This document shows positions 52,101 through 64,000 of a DNA stretch of 64,000 bases, piece by piece; positions within the stretch are counted from its first letter, which is position 1, and each line of letters opens with the position of its first letter. The DNA comes from Rotaria macrura. Its lineage: Eukaryota > Rotifera > Eurotatoria > Philodinida > Philodinidae. A program made the translations under genes and the position numbers. The notes under the pieces are model-generated. The model worked only from the letters and a program-made list of their open reading frames with translations, searched no databases and was not told the DNA's origin. The stretch covers positions 1 to 64,000 of the forward strand of contig OENT01000293.1 of NCBI GenBank assembly GCA_900239685.1, given 5' to 3'.

Positions 52101-55100
52101 GTATAGAAAATCTGTTCAAGAAACTGTTCGTGCCATAGACAAAGAAAAATTCTGCAATGCTGATCGTATGATTTATATCGGTGACAATAAGTACATTTTT
52201 ATATTATTTCTTTTGATCTAATATCGGATCTTAGCCTTATGAGAGAATTTCTACAACCATTAAAGACTATTGAACTTAAATCATTAGTTACAATTGAGAC
52301 ATATGTTTTCTCTTAAGTTCTGGCGAAGACCGTTACAATTTTCCTCGCCAAAGATCACGATTTTGCACATTTCTAATCCTGGACTATATTTAATAAACTA
52401 AGATCACTGTATATAAGAAAAGTTATCTAACTAACTTATAAAATTTCACAATTACGAAACGATCTCAGGTTGTTATAGCACGCCGTTCTTCACTATGGTA
52501 CGAACGAATTGAGTCAGAATAAATATTCGTCCGATTCTAATGATATCACATCGATGGGTTTCCTCATTGATGTGCAATGTTTTCTCTGATTGCAATATGT
52601 ACATTTATATGTGTGATAGACATATGTGTAAACTTTGATGTTCCCTTGGATTGATTGATGTTAAACAGTGCTCTATACAAACCAGAACAACTCAACGTGA
52701 TGAAAATGTATTGAAGATTTTGAAAATCGTCTGAATCATGTCATTCTCGAGTGTGATGTTGTCATTAAAATGAAAGAAAGCCATCTCAGATAGAACTTGT
52801 CAATTTTCTTCTATTGAAAAATTCCCTATTATTCTAAGTTGAACTTTGGCTCTATCCTATTTCAACAGTCATTCTCAAGATACAGTTCGAGTTCATTACA
52901 TATCACTTCGAAACTCTGAGCTTATCGTTTTGATTCTTCAAAACACTGGATCTGAACGTTTCTTTGATAATTCATTTTTCCAAAAGGCCATTGTTTAACA
53001 TGGATCAATACATGTATTTCTTACTTGAAATTCAACACTGTCGTCATCGTCTTTAACGATGTAACCTTCATCATAGATTTGTCCACCAGCTTCAGCATAA
53101 AAACATGTTCGATCAAGTACAAGACCACATTCTTCGCCTGAATTGATTGAATCAACAAATTTTTGACCACTTCGAATAGCTAAGATTGTTGCTTGAATGG
53201 ATGGAAAAACTAAAACCAAAGCCTATGTATGCATTCTCTTTAGTGATCATAACATTCTTTTTACCATAATGGCCATTTTCATCACATGTATAATTGTATT
53301 TCGATGTGTCGTCAGTTGGTTTTAAACCTTTTGATTGCTTAAGTTCATCAATGGCATGTACATCGAGTGTACATTGAACTAAACGAAATGCAAAAGAAGA
53401 AAAAAAAAGATTGAATACGAGGAATCTATGCTGGCAGGAGAAAGAAACGAACCTTTAGCTTGTTCACCGCTAGTTTGTTGCGAAGCAATCAAAGATTTTT
53501 GTCGAGCTTCTTCAAAGAGATTCATGTCAAATGTTAAACCACGTTCCTCACACATTAATTGTGTTAAATCAGCTGGAAAACCGTATGTATCATAGAGACG
53601 CCAAACAATATCACCTATTGAAAAACTGAAAATGTTATCGTTTTATAATCAAAAATTGATCTTACCAGGGAATGTTGTCGTATCGCCTAAGGATGATATC
53701 GTTTTATTAAGAAGGCGTTGGCCACGTGTTAATGTACGTAAAAATTGTTGTTCTTCATCGTTTATAACATCTTTAATTAATTGTGGATCTTTGTGTAATT
53801 CAGGAAAGAATGCACCAAGATTTTCAACAACAACATCGACAAGCGATGCAAGAAAGCCAGGTTGAGCTTGTAGTTTCTCGTTGGAATAACGAATAGCACG
53901 ACGAAGAATACGTCGAAGAACATAACTAAGATAAAGACAAATGTTATTAAATAACTGACTAATCAATGTTGACTGTACATAATACATATTACTTAGAATG
54001 AAATGAAGTACTTATATCTTAACAATAGCTCAAACATTTCGATTACACTTATCGACATACTGTATACTTGCTGTAGTTTCCATGAAGAAAATGAATCCGT
54101 TAATGTCGGGACAACCTTTCATAACTACACTATCTATGACTGTTTTACACAAGCAGACAAAATTTTTCTATATCGCGTTTAAGCGCCCGAAAATGGATGG
54201 TAAATCGACAGAAGTGTCCGTATCCGAATGACAATCCACATTTCCGATTTTGAGTGAAAAACGCTCATTTTCCCACCTTCTTCTGAGTTTAATCGCATTT
54301 TCAGCCAAAAAACCCTTTTCAATGCACAAAGAAAGGAGAAACAGTAGCCGTTTATTGCATAGTCGTTATAAATGACGGGACCATAATAAGAGTTGTTAAG
54401 TATTAATAAGACGACCACTATTTCTCTGTTTTTTTTAATGGATTTACAAGGGTTTTGGGGCTGAAAACACGATTAAACTCAGAAGAAGAAAGTGGGAAAA
54501 TGAGCATTTTTCGCTCACAACCAGGAAAAGTTTTGTCTGCTTGGGTAGACTTCAATCCTTTCCCTATCATAGGCCAAAAAATGTAAAGATTTCAATCCTG
54601 TTCACAAATCATTCTCATCAAAGTTGACTTTTGAATATCAATGGTCAAAATTCAGTAAATGTCAATAGGCATCAACAAAGGACCTAAGTCGGTTTATCAT
54701 TCATTTAGTCCATCGGAATAAATGAACAGTCTTAAACTAAAAGTGATTTGTTAGTTGCGACACTTTTATCACGATTTGTTTTGTTTCGAAAAATATGTTG
54801 CATTGTAAAGTTTTCCTTTCTTATTTTCAAGATATATGCTATACATCTCTTTTGATACTCAATTCATGTTCGTTCTGTAATGTATACACATATGAAGAAA
54901 GTGAAGCTTACAATAGATTTCAGTATCGATCAGAGTGATACTATGATCGTAATATGTATTATTTATTTACAATCATACTTCCAATGTAGCAAACAAGGAT
55001 TCTATTTGTACAGTGTCTATCGATCAGAAGCAACTAACGTGTATATATTTTTGCAATTGAAAATATAGACAAGATGTAAACAACAAATTGCGAGTACCTG

Positions 55101-56883
55101 CTTCATTATTCGATTGGCCTTCGCTCTTCCCTCTTCTACTTTGTTCAGTTAACATTGAAAATAAAAAAGCGACGCTCACAGAAATAAGAGAAAACCACAA
55201 CGTCAACTATACAGTTACTATTTATTTTTCATAAGTAAACGGAACGATTTTCTATGATTGCACTACCAGTAATCATCACAATGACGAACGAGAACGAGTA
55301 TCATACAAAGAAATGGGCACGGATGAATGATAACGAAAGAGAACAATCATAAACAATAATTTGTCGAATATCAAGTTCAGATATTAGCAAACGAATATGA
55401 TTAATCAATTTGAATGCCACGCTTGAGTAATAAACGTAACTAATACGATACACTAGCTACGCGATAGTTTAAAACATCAGGGTCAAATAACTAATGGCTA
55501 TTCTGACTAATATTCAAACGTAAATAAGTTCATGAAAAACACCTTTAAACGAGATTCGCTCTCTATGTCGAGCTAAATTCATTGAAAATTATCAGACGAT
55601 TCTATTTGAAACTTAGTAATAGGTCATATTTGTATTAGCTCATAAAATTCATTAAAAAATTCTAACTCATACGTACCCACGTCCTGTTTTATCAGGTCGT
55701 CCGCCATCAGTAATTGCTATAGTCAATGTTCGAATATGATCAGCAACCACTCGATAAGCCATATCCATTTTATCGTGATCTTCATTCCCTACTTTACCTG
55801 TGTATGGACGTGCACCTGTTCCCTATTTTATAGAAATTCAAATTGAAATAATTTTATTATTTAATTCTATTAAGAACATCGGTACTAGGTTTTTTTATTA
55901 CCTTTTCAATTGCAGCAAATATAGGCATAAATATATCCGTATCATAATTTGAACGTTTATTTTGAATAACAGATGTTAATCGTTCAAAACCCATACCTGT
56001 ATCAACATGTTTTGATGGTAATTCACGTAATAGACCATCTTTTTCTCTACGAAGAAATTTTTAATTGAAAAACATAATAAAACAACTTGGTCTAAACAAA
56101 CAAGAAACCTGTTGAATTGAATAAAGACAAGATTCCAAATTTCCAACACATCTGGATCATCATGATTAACTAGATGAGCTGCATTTCTGCCACCGATACG
56201 ATCGAAATGAATTTCAGTACATGGACCACACGGTCCTGTATCACCCATTTCCCAAAAGTTATCTTTCATATTTCCTGGAAGTATATGATCATCTGGTAGA
56301 CTAAGAAAAAACGAATGGTTAATATGAAAACAAGAATTCTAAATTAATATAGTTACTATTTTCTCCATAATTCTTGTGTTTCCGAGTCAGATGCGAGATT
56401 GTTTTTTTCACTACCTTCAAAGTACGTTGCATATAAACGACTTGGATCAATTTTTAATACATCAACAAGTAGTTCCCATGCCATAGTAATAGCTTCGACT
56501 TTAAAATAATCACCAAATGACCAATTACCAAGCATTTCAAAAAATGTATGATGATATACATCTTTTCCAACATCATCCAAGTCATTATGTTTACCGCCAG
56601 CACGAATACATTTTTGGCTGTTTGCCGTACGTTTATATTTGCCTAGATCGCTGTTTGGATCAGCTGTGCCCAGAAAGCACGGTTTAAACTATTGAATAAG
56701 CATCAAAGCAAATTCATTGAAGGTCTTGTAGCAATGATTCTGTATTACCTGATTCATACCAGCATTAGCAAAAAGTAATGTAGGATCGTCGAGTGGAATA
56801 GTTGACGACGAATGAACGTATAAATGTCCATGCTTTTTTGTAAAAAAATCGATGAATGTTCGACGAATTTCTGATGCCGACAT
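49186..56883 (-). CDS. AARS1: Alanyl-tRNA synthetase, cytosolic type
   Basis: Charges tRNA-Ala and edits mischarged Ser/Gly. Twelve exons, 56883-56749, 56688-56357, 56300-56109, 56046-55902, 55822-55677, 53925-53666, 53614-53453, 53378-53265, 53209-53025, 51934-51332, 49879-49424 and 49371-49186, give 971 aa (human 968). The catalytic domain has [65 protein letters not shown] and [16 protein letters not shown] blocks. The tRNA-recognition region has [13 protein letters not shown]. The editing domain keeps its zinc ligands HTGTH (near 600) and CGGTH (near 718), with [10 protein letters not shown]. The C-Ala domain ends with [12 protein letters not shown]. No import leader, so cytosolic. Introns 5, 9 and 10 (1751, 1090 and 1452 bp) are unusually long and hold a foldback element and coding relics. 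Confidence 0.95.
52005..52960 (+). pseudogene. Coding-like relics in AlaRS intron 9
   Basis: Plus-strand segments read as protein-like but are broken by stops and frameshifts: near 52015-52105 ([32 protein letters not shown]), then in another frame near 52110-52195 ([28 protein letters not shown]), and near 52710-52790 ([20 protein letters not shown]). Together they look like a decayed gene or retroelement that inserted in the intron, on the strand opposite to AlaRS. The family is not recognised. Confidence 0.3.
54150..54543. mobile_element. Foldback MITE in AlaRS intron 5
   Basis: Inverted ends CAAGCAGACAAAA (from 54150) and its complement ending at 54543 enclose a 394-bp element. The arms also match further in: AAACGCTCATTTTCCCAC, TTCTTCTGAGTTTAATCG, TTTTCAGCC and AAAACCCTT recur in complement on the other side. 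The central loop is AT-rich. Target duplication is unclear. It accounts for part of the unusual length of this intron. Confidence 0.68.
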
Positions 56884-59658
56884 GATTGAATGGATAGTGT
56901 AATGAATGGGTTTAAAACGAATGATCTATTATAAGAAAAGAAAAGTATGATGCAATGATCATCATAGTTGAGGTACAACGAATAGCTTTAGAGACGTTTC
57001 ATGACATGGTGGCGTTTTTAACATGAATGATGTACGAATAGTTTCGAATCAAATTTTCTATCTAGCCATAATGGAATGATGGACTAAGGTCAATCGATTG
57101 ATGGGTGAATAGATGGACGGATGAAAGCAAGCCAGCATGTAGTGATGACGAAGCTCATCGAGTTGTGAGAAGAAAAACGAATCGCATAATTTTTAGAGTA
57201 GATGGCGTTATCTACATGCATTTGGACGTAAGATTATGCAATAGTACGTTTCCTTCTATCTGCAGCCAGATGAAACCCTATGATGCAATGATTTATTCGA
57301 AGCCAGTGATGAAATGTTGGGCGATAGCAGTCAAGCTATAGGAACATAGAAAAACATGTGAGTCAGTACCAAAGATGCGCTATGATATCTAGTTTCTTCA
57401 AGATCATAACGCACTGACCTACACAGCAGTACACTTGAATTTCTGATGAGACGACTGTTCTAAACCAAATAAACATCAATGCCTAATCATATTTCTACTT
57501 AAGTTTCTAAGTAGAAATGATTATCTTGGACAGACATAATTTCTACAACAAAATTGCTAATGACAAAATATTCATATGACGAATTCTAGAAAGATACGGC
57601 ATGCATGTCCATTTTTAGGTGTGACAGCTGAAGTTATTTATCATAAATTTCTTCCTAAGAGGAATTATAAATTCCGTTGCAATGTAAAAGAGAGAAACAC
57701 TGTCGTTAGATTGTTATACATCATGTGTTGGTTTATTGATGATTTTTTAAAGTTATTTTATATTTAAAATTTTGAATATTATTCTATAATAGGTATAAAA
57801 CCATATCTGTAAAGTTGTTGTCTAATACTAGTCATCAAGAATCTTTGCGTAAACGACATAGTTCGCATACCCAAATCCTATGAGTATTTAATATCATGTC
57901 TATCCTTGACTTTTCAGAGACTGTTTCACAACGTACATATACTATTCAATATATTATAACCTCTAAATTTGATAAATCATGTACATATAAACAGTATTGA
58001 TTGATACAAATAAACCAAAACATTGCTTTACTTCATAAGATCTCGAATATCATCGAAGAGATCTGAATGAAAATGGCTACAAATTCTTTCTCATAATTCT
58101 AGATAAAAATATTCGTGTCTATGAAAATTAATATTTTCCGTTGTTTGATTGATTGTGTAAATCTAGAAAAGAAAAATAACATCTCATAACTATTATCAAG
58201 AATCGATTATCGTGCTTTGAGATGATAGACTACAACGTCGTAGAGAGTGATAATTTAATTCTTTTTTTTCTTCATTACCATGTAATGATAAAACATGTAA
58301 TAGTAGCCGCAAAATGATGTTCTACTATCTATTAATAGATCGTCAGTGTGTATGTACTTCAATTTTTTCTCAACATATTAATATATTTTCTTCGATCCGA
58401 AACGTTGATCTGGACAGATTGAAAAAAACATTTATGACGGTATATACATATTTTCAGTTTTTAAATTGAATTACATCCCCTTAAGTTCAACATCCAGTGT
58501 CTTGTTCTTGCATTATTAGTAATTTAACTGCTCACTAATGTGGAAGGAGTACAACATTCATAAAGACAACATATTTCATGTTTGATTTACATCAATCAAC
58601 AGAGCATCTAAGAAATTATTCATGAAAACAAACAAAGCGAGCATTTGTCCACGAAGAATATTCGATTATGATATTTTTAGAGCTCACCACGCACACTCTC
58701 GATGAGTACTGAAAGTGTATGAGTACTCACCTACGTTTGACCCATAATGTGTGCGCATGATTGTCAATCGATATATTAAGAACACTTTTCACAACATGTT
58801 CTATATTAACGATGATGATTCGATGTTTATTTTTCTCAATTATCTTTTTTTTTCGACTTCGATGCATGCTATCAACGTTAATTTATCTTCGTTGTACGTC
58901 ACTTGTTTATTAATATGTTAAAAGAATGGCTTTCAGTGACATTTATACATTGGATAATATTTTCGTATCACAGCTGTTGATAATTGATGAAACGACACTG
59001 ATCAGTGTAGAGAGACGCAGTTTTATGTCCTGACAACACATGTACTCATTGAAAAACGTCTTTCAATAAGTCCATGGAAAACAATCGAAACTTGCTGCTA
59101 GGTCTAACGAAGAATATCTTTAGTTTTGTTTTAATAATCAAGTGTTCTCTTTCAAAGCAAAAAGCGAAAATTTTCGATAAGAATAATTTTAATCATGTTT
59201 TTTTTCTTCTATATCTGGTTTTGTTTTAAATACTGATCAACGTGATGTATAATTCTTTTTCATACGACACCAATCCCCAACAAAGACAATACTATCTGTA
59301 GCATTGGTAATAATCGATGTCGATATCACATGACATTCAGTTTAAAATAGAGATCAAATTTATGCGGCTTATGATTTACATTTGACTAAGAATTCAAGAA
59401 AAGATGATAAAATCATTTTTGTTTTGTTCTTGAAAAGAAAATCATAGAGAAAACGCAAAGAAAAAAAGATAACTTATTCATGATTCCTTTGTGAGAATCA
59501 AATCCAGATGTGTCTTTTTCCATGTTGTGTCTATTGATCATTAGTGAATAATAAATAGGTACTCATCAAACAATAGCAGTAACTGTAACAAGGTAAGTCA
59601 CACACATGTTACACATATCTGTTTCTATATACATGGGGTATATCTATGAATATGAATA
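56884..59658. other. Intergenic, about 2.8 kb
   Basis: The right flank of AlaRS should contain its promoter. No convincing gene, RNA or transposon end is visible; short open frames (for example 57105-57341 and 57576-57767) lack recognisable features. Confidence 0.4.
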
Positions 59659-61216
59659 TTATCTCAGCACCGATTGTTCATCAGTTAAAGTATTTTCTAT
59701 TGGTAGTTCGCTGATAAATGATTGTATGTTTTCAAAATACTCGGGCATTACTGGTAAATCATTGTGTTTTCCAAATGGATATTCAAATAAATGTCGTTTC
59801 TTTGCTGAGCGTGTTTCATTATAGAGTGTATTCGACATCCATGTAGGAATAATTGGATCAAGTAAACCGGTTAAATAGATACATGGACATTCGATACGAC
59901 GTACTTTGGGTAATGAATCGAATAAATAAATAAAACCAATCGATTTTGTAACGCCAATAACACTTTTAGCATATGTTAAAAAGTATTTTGCTATTTCAGG
60001 TACTGATATGAAAGCATTTTCAAATATGGCTACTTTAACACGATTTAACGGATCACTAACTAATTGAATGGCAACAGATGCACCAAGACTTGTTCCAAAG
60101 ACAATTATATTTTCGGGCAAAATTTTTTGTTTATATATTAGATAATCATATGCTGTTTGAGCATCAATATAAAGGCCAAGTTCCGTTGGTGTACCCGTAC
60201 TTTTACCAAAACCTATTATAAAAACAGATTTGGTGCATTTAAAACAATAATTAATATAATATTACAGGATTGGATAACACGACAGATAATTAGAAATAGA
60301 TAGAAAGTACTCGGAAAATTTCATGACACCTACGTAGTTCATGTCTTATTTTTCTTTTAGTACAGAGAAAAAATTATCTGTTTTCAAGAACATTCGTATG
60401 ATAATAGAGAAATCCGATGCCGACGTCTTAGAATTGATGGCTTTATTTTCTTGATATATATATATATACTAACCTCGATAGTCAATAATTAAAATATTAC
60501 ATTGAAGATTCTCATAAAAAAGTCGTAAAACTTCAAGTCGATGTGATATATTTCCACCTGCACCATGTAAATATAGAAGTGTTGTTGTTGAATTCACATC
60601 TTCGGATTGTTGCATCCAATATGTATGTATGAATTCTCCATCAAGCGTTTGTAAATAGATTGATTGATAATCCATTTGAAAATCTTCTGGAGTACGTTCT
60701 AATATATGCGTATTTTCAGGTTCATGATTGGAAAAAATATGTTTACTTTGAATATTTTCAGTCATCATTCCTATTTCAAATAGATTCATGAATTTTAATT
60801 CTTGTGTTTTTTTTCTTATTCTTCACTCGATTCAATATTAACTTACCGAATAAACCTTTGTCTTTTCGTACACATGAACGTATATAATCAAGTTGTTTGA
60901 TAAGTTGAAACTCATTTTCATGATTTTTGTTTGATGCTGATATTTCATCATTTGTTAACATATCCGATAGAGGTAGTGCACAACGTAAACTACGAATATC
61001 GATTACTTCGGCATCGGTAGGTGCCATTGATCTTGGTCTTGCTAATGATATGTTTTTTCGGCAACTGATAGTTTTACTATTTTTTATTGATGATGTTGTT
61101 CGAGTATAATCACGTAAACTACGAGACTTTTTTAATTTTGGATAGTCTATTGTATCATGTTTCGTTGTTGTTTTTGTTGAACGAATCGGATTCTTTTGAG
61201 GTAAAGTATTTCCCAT
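59659..61216 (-). CDS. Alpha/beta hydrolase, ABHD13/Bem46-like
   Basis: Exons 61216-60847, 60770-60474 and 60212-59659 join to 406 aa (introns 76 and 261 bp). The hydrolase core resembles ABHD13: TLLYLHGAGGNISHRLEV (oxyanion region), ILIIDYRGFGKSTGTP, nucleophile elbow GTSLGA (Ser264), FENAFISVP, the acid in LTGLLDPIIP (Asp341) and the histidine in GKHND (His372), so the triad is intact. The first about 130 residues are polar and basic with many Ser/Thr/Arg (KLKKSRSLRDYTR), unlike human ABHD13, which starts with a membrane anchor; here no membrane segment is visible. The substrate is unknown. The first acceptor (GAAATAG ending at 60771) has no strong pyrimidine tract, so that junction is a little less certain. 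Confidence 0.85.
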
Positions 61217-61270
61217 GATTAATTAGGATAGATTATGTGCATAAAATAAAATGTTTTAGAAATCTAAATC

Positions 61271-61307
<37 letters not shown>

Positions 61308-63318
61308 AAATTTATATTTATTTATTCACATATTCTGATCATGAGCAATCAATCCCGCTCTTTTCTATCTTTTCTCTTTTTGTTGATCTCTTTAAGAGTT
61401 GAACATCTTACTTGTCGACATAATATAATTTATAAGCTACTCTCACATATTCATGCATGTCTAAACTAGTATATTTTATCACTTGATCACGACAAACGAA
61501 CGAACGAAATGAACTACAAACGAAGAAAAAAAGGAAAAGATTATTCTATCGTCGTCGTGAGTAAATAAATGCACACACATACACATCAGTAACTATTAGC
61601 TTCTATCAACATGCACACTCACTGATACAATCGTTTATGAGGAAAGAAAAGAAATAGATCATAAAATGTGCGGATTATTCATCTTGACATAAAACAGAAT
61701 AGATGAACGGCATGAATGCTTATTTCTTATTGCTAATGGATCAATAAATAAAACCGACTACTCATCATGGATTTAGGTACGATAGAACTCTTCCTTTCAC
61801 CCGATCCTGCTCACTCACACAAATACATGCGCTCTCTCTCTCTCTCTCTCTTTTGCGTTTTATCCCAATCAACATCACAATTTTTCCTCACTGTTTTTTT
61901 TTCTCATTCATCCACAAATATGCTATTGCATCAAATGCATCAGTCTACTTCTGTTTTCTTCCTTCTGTTTTTTTCTTCCTCTTCTCTTCTCTTTTTCTCA
62001 TTTTTCTTTCCCCCTAAAGTCGATATGTTGCCTTATTTTATGGGCTCTTCTTGCTGACACCATCAGACAAACGAACAAAACCGAGTACTTGTCTTCTATT
62101 AGTTGCACTATCAAACAGACTAAACAAGTCATACCACACTGATAATATCTTCAAATAAAAAAAAACTTAATGAAATAACTTAGCTTAGTTTCTCATAAAT
62201 CTGTGTAGTCATCCTGTAAAAAGGAACTTCTACATCAAGCGGAATGACAATACATCATAGGAAATGGTATGCAACGTAGGCACATTTTTGTCTTGACGTA
62301 TGTATCTGTGTAATCGGATATATTGTCTATACATTCGATAGTCGATCGATGGGATGAAGTGAATCGGTGTTGATGGCAAAAATAGAAAAAAAAAACAAAA
62401 AGGAATCCTACTATTATCATGAGTACAAAGTTTCATTGATGTCGTAAAAAGTCAAAAGAAAAAAGGGAGAGAGAGAGAATATTGTCGATTCTATTCGTTT
62501 TATGAAGACAGTAAAAAAAAGTAATTTATATTTGAAAAGGCAGAAACCTTCCTTTAATAAGCGTGCAGACCATAGGACCTTGTTCGATAAAATGAAGACG
62601 ACGTGTTGAATTGTTGTTGTGTAACAAAACGACGCTCGTTCACCACTAAAAAAAACGAAGAAGATCATGTACAAGTGTAAACGATAAATAACGATGATGA
62701 AAACAGCACGCTCACACGTTCGGTTTTTCTTTTACTCATCATATTGCGACATCGAATTGAGACAAATATGTTTTGCAAGTTGATGGTTGATATAGACGAA
62801 ATAAAAAGCGACAAGAATTATTATTTTCAATATGCACATTCACATAAATCATTTGTATGCTTGACCAATTTTTCTTTTTTTGAAGTTTTTCACTTTGATT
62901 CTAATCTAATTGCATTCGATCAATTATCGTGTCATTTTGTGCAGTTACAATTTCTTAACAATGAGAACCAGCTCATGTGATATTCATCGATTTAGATTTT
63001 TCGTATGAAATTATTGATATTAAAGAACTTGTTTCTTCGTTCTAAGAAATCCATGAACTATGCCATGTCGATATACATGAAATAGTACAAAGAATATATA
63101 ATTTACGTATAATATCATGTTGATGTTCTATGAAGTTCACAATATTCATTGAAAAACTTCCGATTGATCTGTATGTTCCCTTAATTGCTAGAATATAAAA
63201 TAATTAATAGTGATAGATTTCGTTTTGTTTTATAATTAAGAAGAAAGAACAGAATCGTTTGAACTTTTGATCTATGAATAAAAGCTTCCGATCTAGCTCG
63301 GCTTGATGCATCATAAAC
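61217..63318. other. Intergenic with microsatellites
   Basis: (TA)n followed by (TG)n lies at about 61271-61307, just upstream of the hydrolase start, and a (CT)n run at about 61830-61851. A plus-strand frame near 62820-62980 (FFEVFHFDSNLIAFDQLSCH) is mildly protein-like but lacks support. No gene is called. Confidence 0.4.
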
Positions 63319-63836
63319 TATTCTCTTCGCAATACACGCAATGTGTATGTTTATTTCTACTTTGAACTAAGAATTGTTTTCTATGTTTTATAGCATGTGC
63401 AAGTATTTGTGTTTGATTAGTATAATTAGTATAAATTTTTACTGGAATGTTTTCATTAATTTTTATTTTAAATTGAATTTGACGACCTGGATTTTCATTA
63501 TCATATTTTTGTATGATTGTTTTTATACATTCTTGATTAGGATGTACATCGTGTCTGATAACATATTAAGTTGCTTTATGATACACTGACAATGATTCAC
63601 ATTCGCTTTTATATTTGCTTGCTATTTGATAATAGGCAAATACTATGTGACATCCAATCGAATGATGTTTCGTAAAGTTTCTTCCTTGATTCGTTTTGCC
63701 ATATTTGAAAGTGACTCGAGATGAGAACTGCTTGTTGTAGTTCTGTTTTCTTCTATTTTTTTGTGTCGTTTTCTTTTTGTGTTGATAAAGAAACGCACTC
63801 TGATTTGTTAATCTTTCAGTTGTTGTAGTTATTCAT
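63319..63836 (-). pseudogene. Interrupted open frame at the right edge of the window
   Basis: On the minus strand one frame stays open for about 170 codons from about 63830 to the stop near 63319, broken only by one TAA near 63570. Translation includes RKQNYNKQFSSRVTFKYGKT, IGCHIVFAYYQIASKYKSEC before the stop, and IKTIIQKYDNENPGRQIQFK, IYTNYTNQTQILAHAIKHRK after it. In DNA this AT-rich such length is unlikely by chance. TTATCAG next to the stop could be an acceptor, but no matching donor gives a plausible intron. Best reading: a recently broken gene or repeat-encoded protein of unknown family. Confidence 0.35.
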
Positions 63837-63845
63837 TGTGGCAAA

Positions 63846-64000
63846 ATGACTGGCTATTTACTCTGTTTTGACTTTTTTCTTATTCTCTGTTATTTTTTTT
63901 TTGTGATTTCGCTTCATGTCAAATGGATGATCAAGGAATGTTTTGATAATCGATTAGATCGTGCAAATCAAGCAGTATCAAATGTGTTCGTTGTTTATTG
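63846..64000 (+). CDS. Possible first exon of a gene running off the window
   Basis: ATG at 63846 opens 51 codons to the window edge without a stop. It begins with a very hydrophobic segment (LLCFDFFLILCYFFFVIS) and continues with a polar part (KECFDNRLDRANQAVSN), as for a signal-anchor protein. It overlaps nothing intact. Evidence is the open frame and layout only. Confidence 0.2.
   Translation, partial: MTGYLLCFDFFLILCYFFFVISLHVKWMIKECFDNRLDRANQAVSNVFVVY

Overview
The window looks like nuclear DNA of an invertebrate animal, most likely a bdelloid rotifer. It is AT-rich, genes have many short introns (about 50-100 bp, GT/AG), and several products are clearly metazoan (BBS8/TTC8, a p24-gamma cargo receptor, glycyl- and alanyl-tRNA synthetases, an ABHD13-type hydrolase). 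A few short G/T tracts match the hexamer TGTGGG, reported as the bdelloid telomere unit. The taxon is an inference; no marker gene settles it.

Left third (1-10.7 kb): a repeat landscape with one small intronless gene, a secreted 8-cysteine peptide at 1.4-1.6 kb on the minus strand. It holds a tRNA-like locus with a Pol III terminator, a hAT-like element (1902-3352) carrying a foldback element that was itself hit by a second hAT-like element, a near-perfect 560-bp palindrome (4208-4770), 149-bp tandem repeats, and a 54-bp satellite split by a 1.6-kb terminal-inverted-repeat (TIR) element that contains a further MITE.

Gene block A (10.7-18.3 kb): TTC8/BBS8 (minus, 9 exons, 507 aa) lies head-to-head with a TMED3/7-type p24 gene (plus, 4 exons, 217 aa), followed by an MFSD8/CLN7-like transporter (plus, 5 exons, 621 aa).

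Repeat block B (18.3-27.3 kb): no intact gene. It has a hAT-like element with a perfect 8-bp target duplication and an internal assembly gap (22666-23702), a 600-bp foldback element (24405-25004), a weaker foldback at 20.65-20.94 kb, and a decayed copy of the next gene's nuclease domain (25926-26239).

Gene block C (27.3-33.5 kb): an intronless CCCH + NYN + C2H2 protein (minus), a Pro/Gly/Tyr-rich protein whose start codon is split by an intron (plus), and a secreted serpin with a predicted Arg-Ser scissile bond (minus); the last two converge with 28 bp between stop codons.

Gene block D (38.3-61.2 kb): five genes in a row on the minus strand: a tail-anchored protein of unknown function, an unrecognised polar protein, glycyl-tRNA synthetase (13 exons, 747 aa, alternative mitochondrial/cytosolic starts), alanyl-tRNA synthetase (12 exons, 971 aa), and an ABHD13-like hydrolase. 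The two synthetases are about 200 bp apart. Their long introns hold a foldback element and decayed coding-like fragments. The right end (61.2-64 kb) holds microsatellites and one interrupted open frame.

All intron positions are inferred from GT/AG sites, reading-frame continuity and remembered family alignments. Summed exon lengths give uninterrupted frames of family-typical size for TTC8, TMED, GlyRS, AlaRS and the hydrolase.
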